From Epithemia pelagica (Eukaryota > Bacillariophyta > Bacillariophyceae > Surirellales > Surirellaceae): a DNA stretch of 64,000 nucleotides. Location: NCBI GenBank assembly GCA_946965045.2, contig OX337236.1, forward strand, positions 3,286,001-3,350,000, written 5' to 3'. The notes under the pieces were generated by a model. It searched no databases and was not told where the DNA came from. It was given only the letters and a program-made list of their open reading frames with translations. Each line of letters begins with the position of its first letter. Within the stretch, counting starts at the first letter, position 1. A program made the translations under genes and the position numbers. Of this stretch, positions 62,503-64,000 are shown in pieces.

Positions 62503-64000
62503 GGAGAGAATGAAACTTGAAATCTGCTACGTATTGCATGTACGTCCTGACATTGGCAGAACTAAAGCATTATCATTTCGTTCTCAAATCGTAGTTGTAT
62601 TGTTTTCTTCATGACATTGCGAACTATTATTGAGATATCATGTACTCCGTTGTAAAGTTACACCATAGTGGAGCCAGTCCTTTGGTAGATGTCGATGGGA
62701 CCATGCCTTTCCGCTGTTGAATAGGCCGAGTTATCATGCTGTGGAGGATTATGGTTGCGTGCCTGAAACACTTGGCGCAGCGACGGTCGACCATGCGTTA
62801 AACTGTGAGGTCCGGTCCTTCTATGGCCCATGCCTACTACGTGAGAGGACAGTACACCGTCTCTCGATGCTCGTGGTGGTTTTGGGTGACAGGACATTTG
62901 CGAATCCTTGGGAATTTTTGCCACCGAAGTGTTCGATAGTTCCTCCAATACAGCAACTATACTTTATCATGAGGTCGGCAAATTGATTGCGTCGATCCAG
63001 CAATCAGTCTCTCCGTAGTGGCTCGTTGACAGTCCATGGGTATCGGTCCATGAGGATCCACAAGAACAATCGCAGTGTGCAAGGTTATGTGTTGCCCCTC
63101 AATGCCAGTTCCACCGAAACCTTGTTGCACGATTGCAACACTGTCGAACAGCACTGTTGGACATGGACCACTACAACGTTTGTGCCTCGTACAGCACCAC
63201 CAAAACCACGACCCGCGCCGATCATGCCTTGGCTGTCGTCTAACAGCAGCGTTGGACCTCGATCACTACCACATTGGAGTCTCGTACCGAACTCAGAAGT
63301 ACCAACAACAAATGTGTTGGACCTCGATCACTACCACAGTTAAGCCTCGTAGCGAACTCTGCAGTACTAACCACAAAACCACGACCACGAACGGCGTCGA
63401 TCATGTCTTGTCTGTCGTCTAATAGAACTTGTTTTGTTGTTGTTGTTCTTCTTCTTCGTTGGATTCTGGTTGGCGTTGCTGCCTTGTCGTTCCACACCGA
63501 CACCCAGCTTGAATCTTCGTATGTATTAAACTTGAAGGGGCGATGCGACCCTTTCCCATGATCAGTTCTTCACTACTCCAATCGGACGCATCAGGAGGGA
63601 GTTAAATTGCGTTCCATACTTCAATCCATAGTACTGCGCTCCTCGTCACCGGCGTAACTACCTCCAATGGGGCGACTTTGTGATCGATTCAGCAGGTCCT
63701 CATGTTGTCATGTCGAGAAAGGGTCCTCGAAAATTGGCGACCAGACTGCCATGCGGTGCCACAACACAAAGAGATTTGCGTGGTCTTGTTGTTGATTCTC
63801 GTTCCATGAAAGACATGTGGATGAGGAAGCATACAATCGCCCTAGTGCTCTTCTTTTTGTTGTTCTGTTCTTTGCTGCACTAGACCTCCTGTTGCGAATC
63901 GAAAGCCAAGGTACGATTTCTAGCTTGTTGCGATGAAAGTTGTCATTGAGTATGTTCATCTGGTTAGAGTCTTCTTTAGAGTCTTTCTCCACGGGAGACA
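62503..64000. repeat. post-kelch repeat block R3, copy 3 (cut by window edge)
   Basis: Colinear with 25735-27000 and 55790-57250, very close to copy 2 in its right half (CCAATCGGACGCATCAGGAGGGAGTT-type sequence near 63577; CTAGCTTGTTGCGATGAAAG at 63921). A 65-bp-type tandem duplication (GTTGGACCTCGATCACTACC at 63250 and 63316). No intact gene. Confidence 0.65.

Noticed and set aside
1-64000. tRNA and rRNA genes
   Set aside because: No cloverleaf with A/B boxes and no rRNA core sequence was recognised; a tRNAscan/Infernal run would be decisive.

Overview
The window reads as nuclear DNA of a stramenopile alga, most probably a diatom. Introns are short GT-AG introns (67-193 bp). One gene has a diatom-style plastid presequence. 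The LTR retroelement is Copia type with a diatom-like gag zinc finger, and a GT10 fucosyltransferase and a BFR1 homologue are present. No bacterial operon logic or ribosome-binding sites are visible. The species call is an inference.

Left third (1-22 kb). A BFR1-like gene runs off the left edge. It is followed by a 9.7-kb DNA transposon (1901-11628) with near-perfect 36-bp terminal inverted repeats. This element carries a DDE transposase, a protein that joins a SET-like domain to a 2-oxoglutarate/Fe(II) oxygenase-like domain, and two small unrecognised genes. A roughly 490-bp MITE-like element abuts its right end at a shared TA. Next come a class I methyltransferase, a plastid-targeted DUF2358/SOUL-like protein, a broken Crinkler-type P-loop NTPase and a GT10 fucosyltransferase.

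Right two thirds (19-64 kb). This is a head-to-tail array of one kelch-repeat gene family, all on the + strand: four intact copies (24.5, 42.0, 45.5 and 49.4 kb), four damaged copies (34.5, 54.6, 58.6 and 61.3 kb) and a 92-bp 5' stub (19.4 kb). The copies sit in large duplicated blocks and carry one of two unrelated upstream regions. Coding segments are shared almost identically between copies in a mosaic pattern. Between the kelch genes lie repeats and decayed minus-strand coding traces, not clear intact genes.

Two further mobile elements landed in the array. One is a very young Copia element (27552-33858; LTRs differ at about 2 of 470 positions; 6-bp target duplication). Its gag-pol frame is a single frame interrupted by exactly three stops, all TGA. 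The other is a decayed PIF/Harbinger element (35827-39052) with a transposase and a Myb-like partner gene, 32-bp inverted repeats and a 3-bp GCT target duplication. Paralogous uninterrupted copies of both insertion sites are present in the window.

The strongest candidate for something undescribed is the 9.7-kb transposon with its SET plus oxygenase cargo protein. The kelch array, with its two promoter lineages and mosaic copies, is the second.
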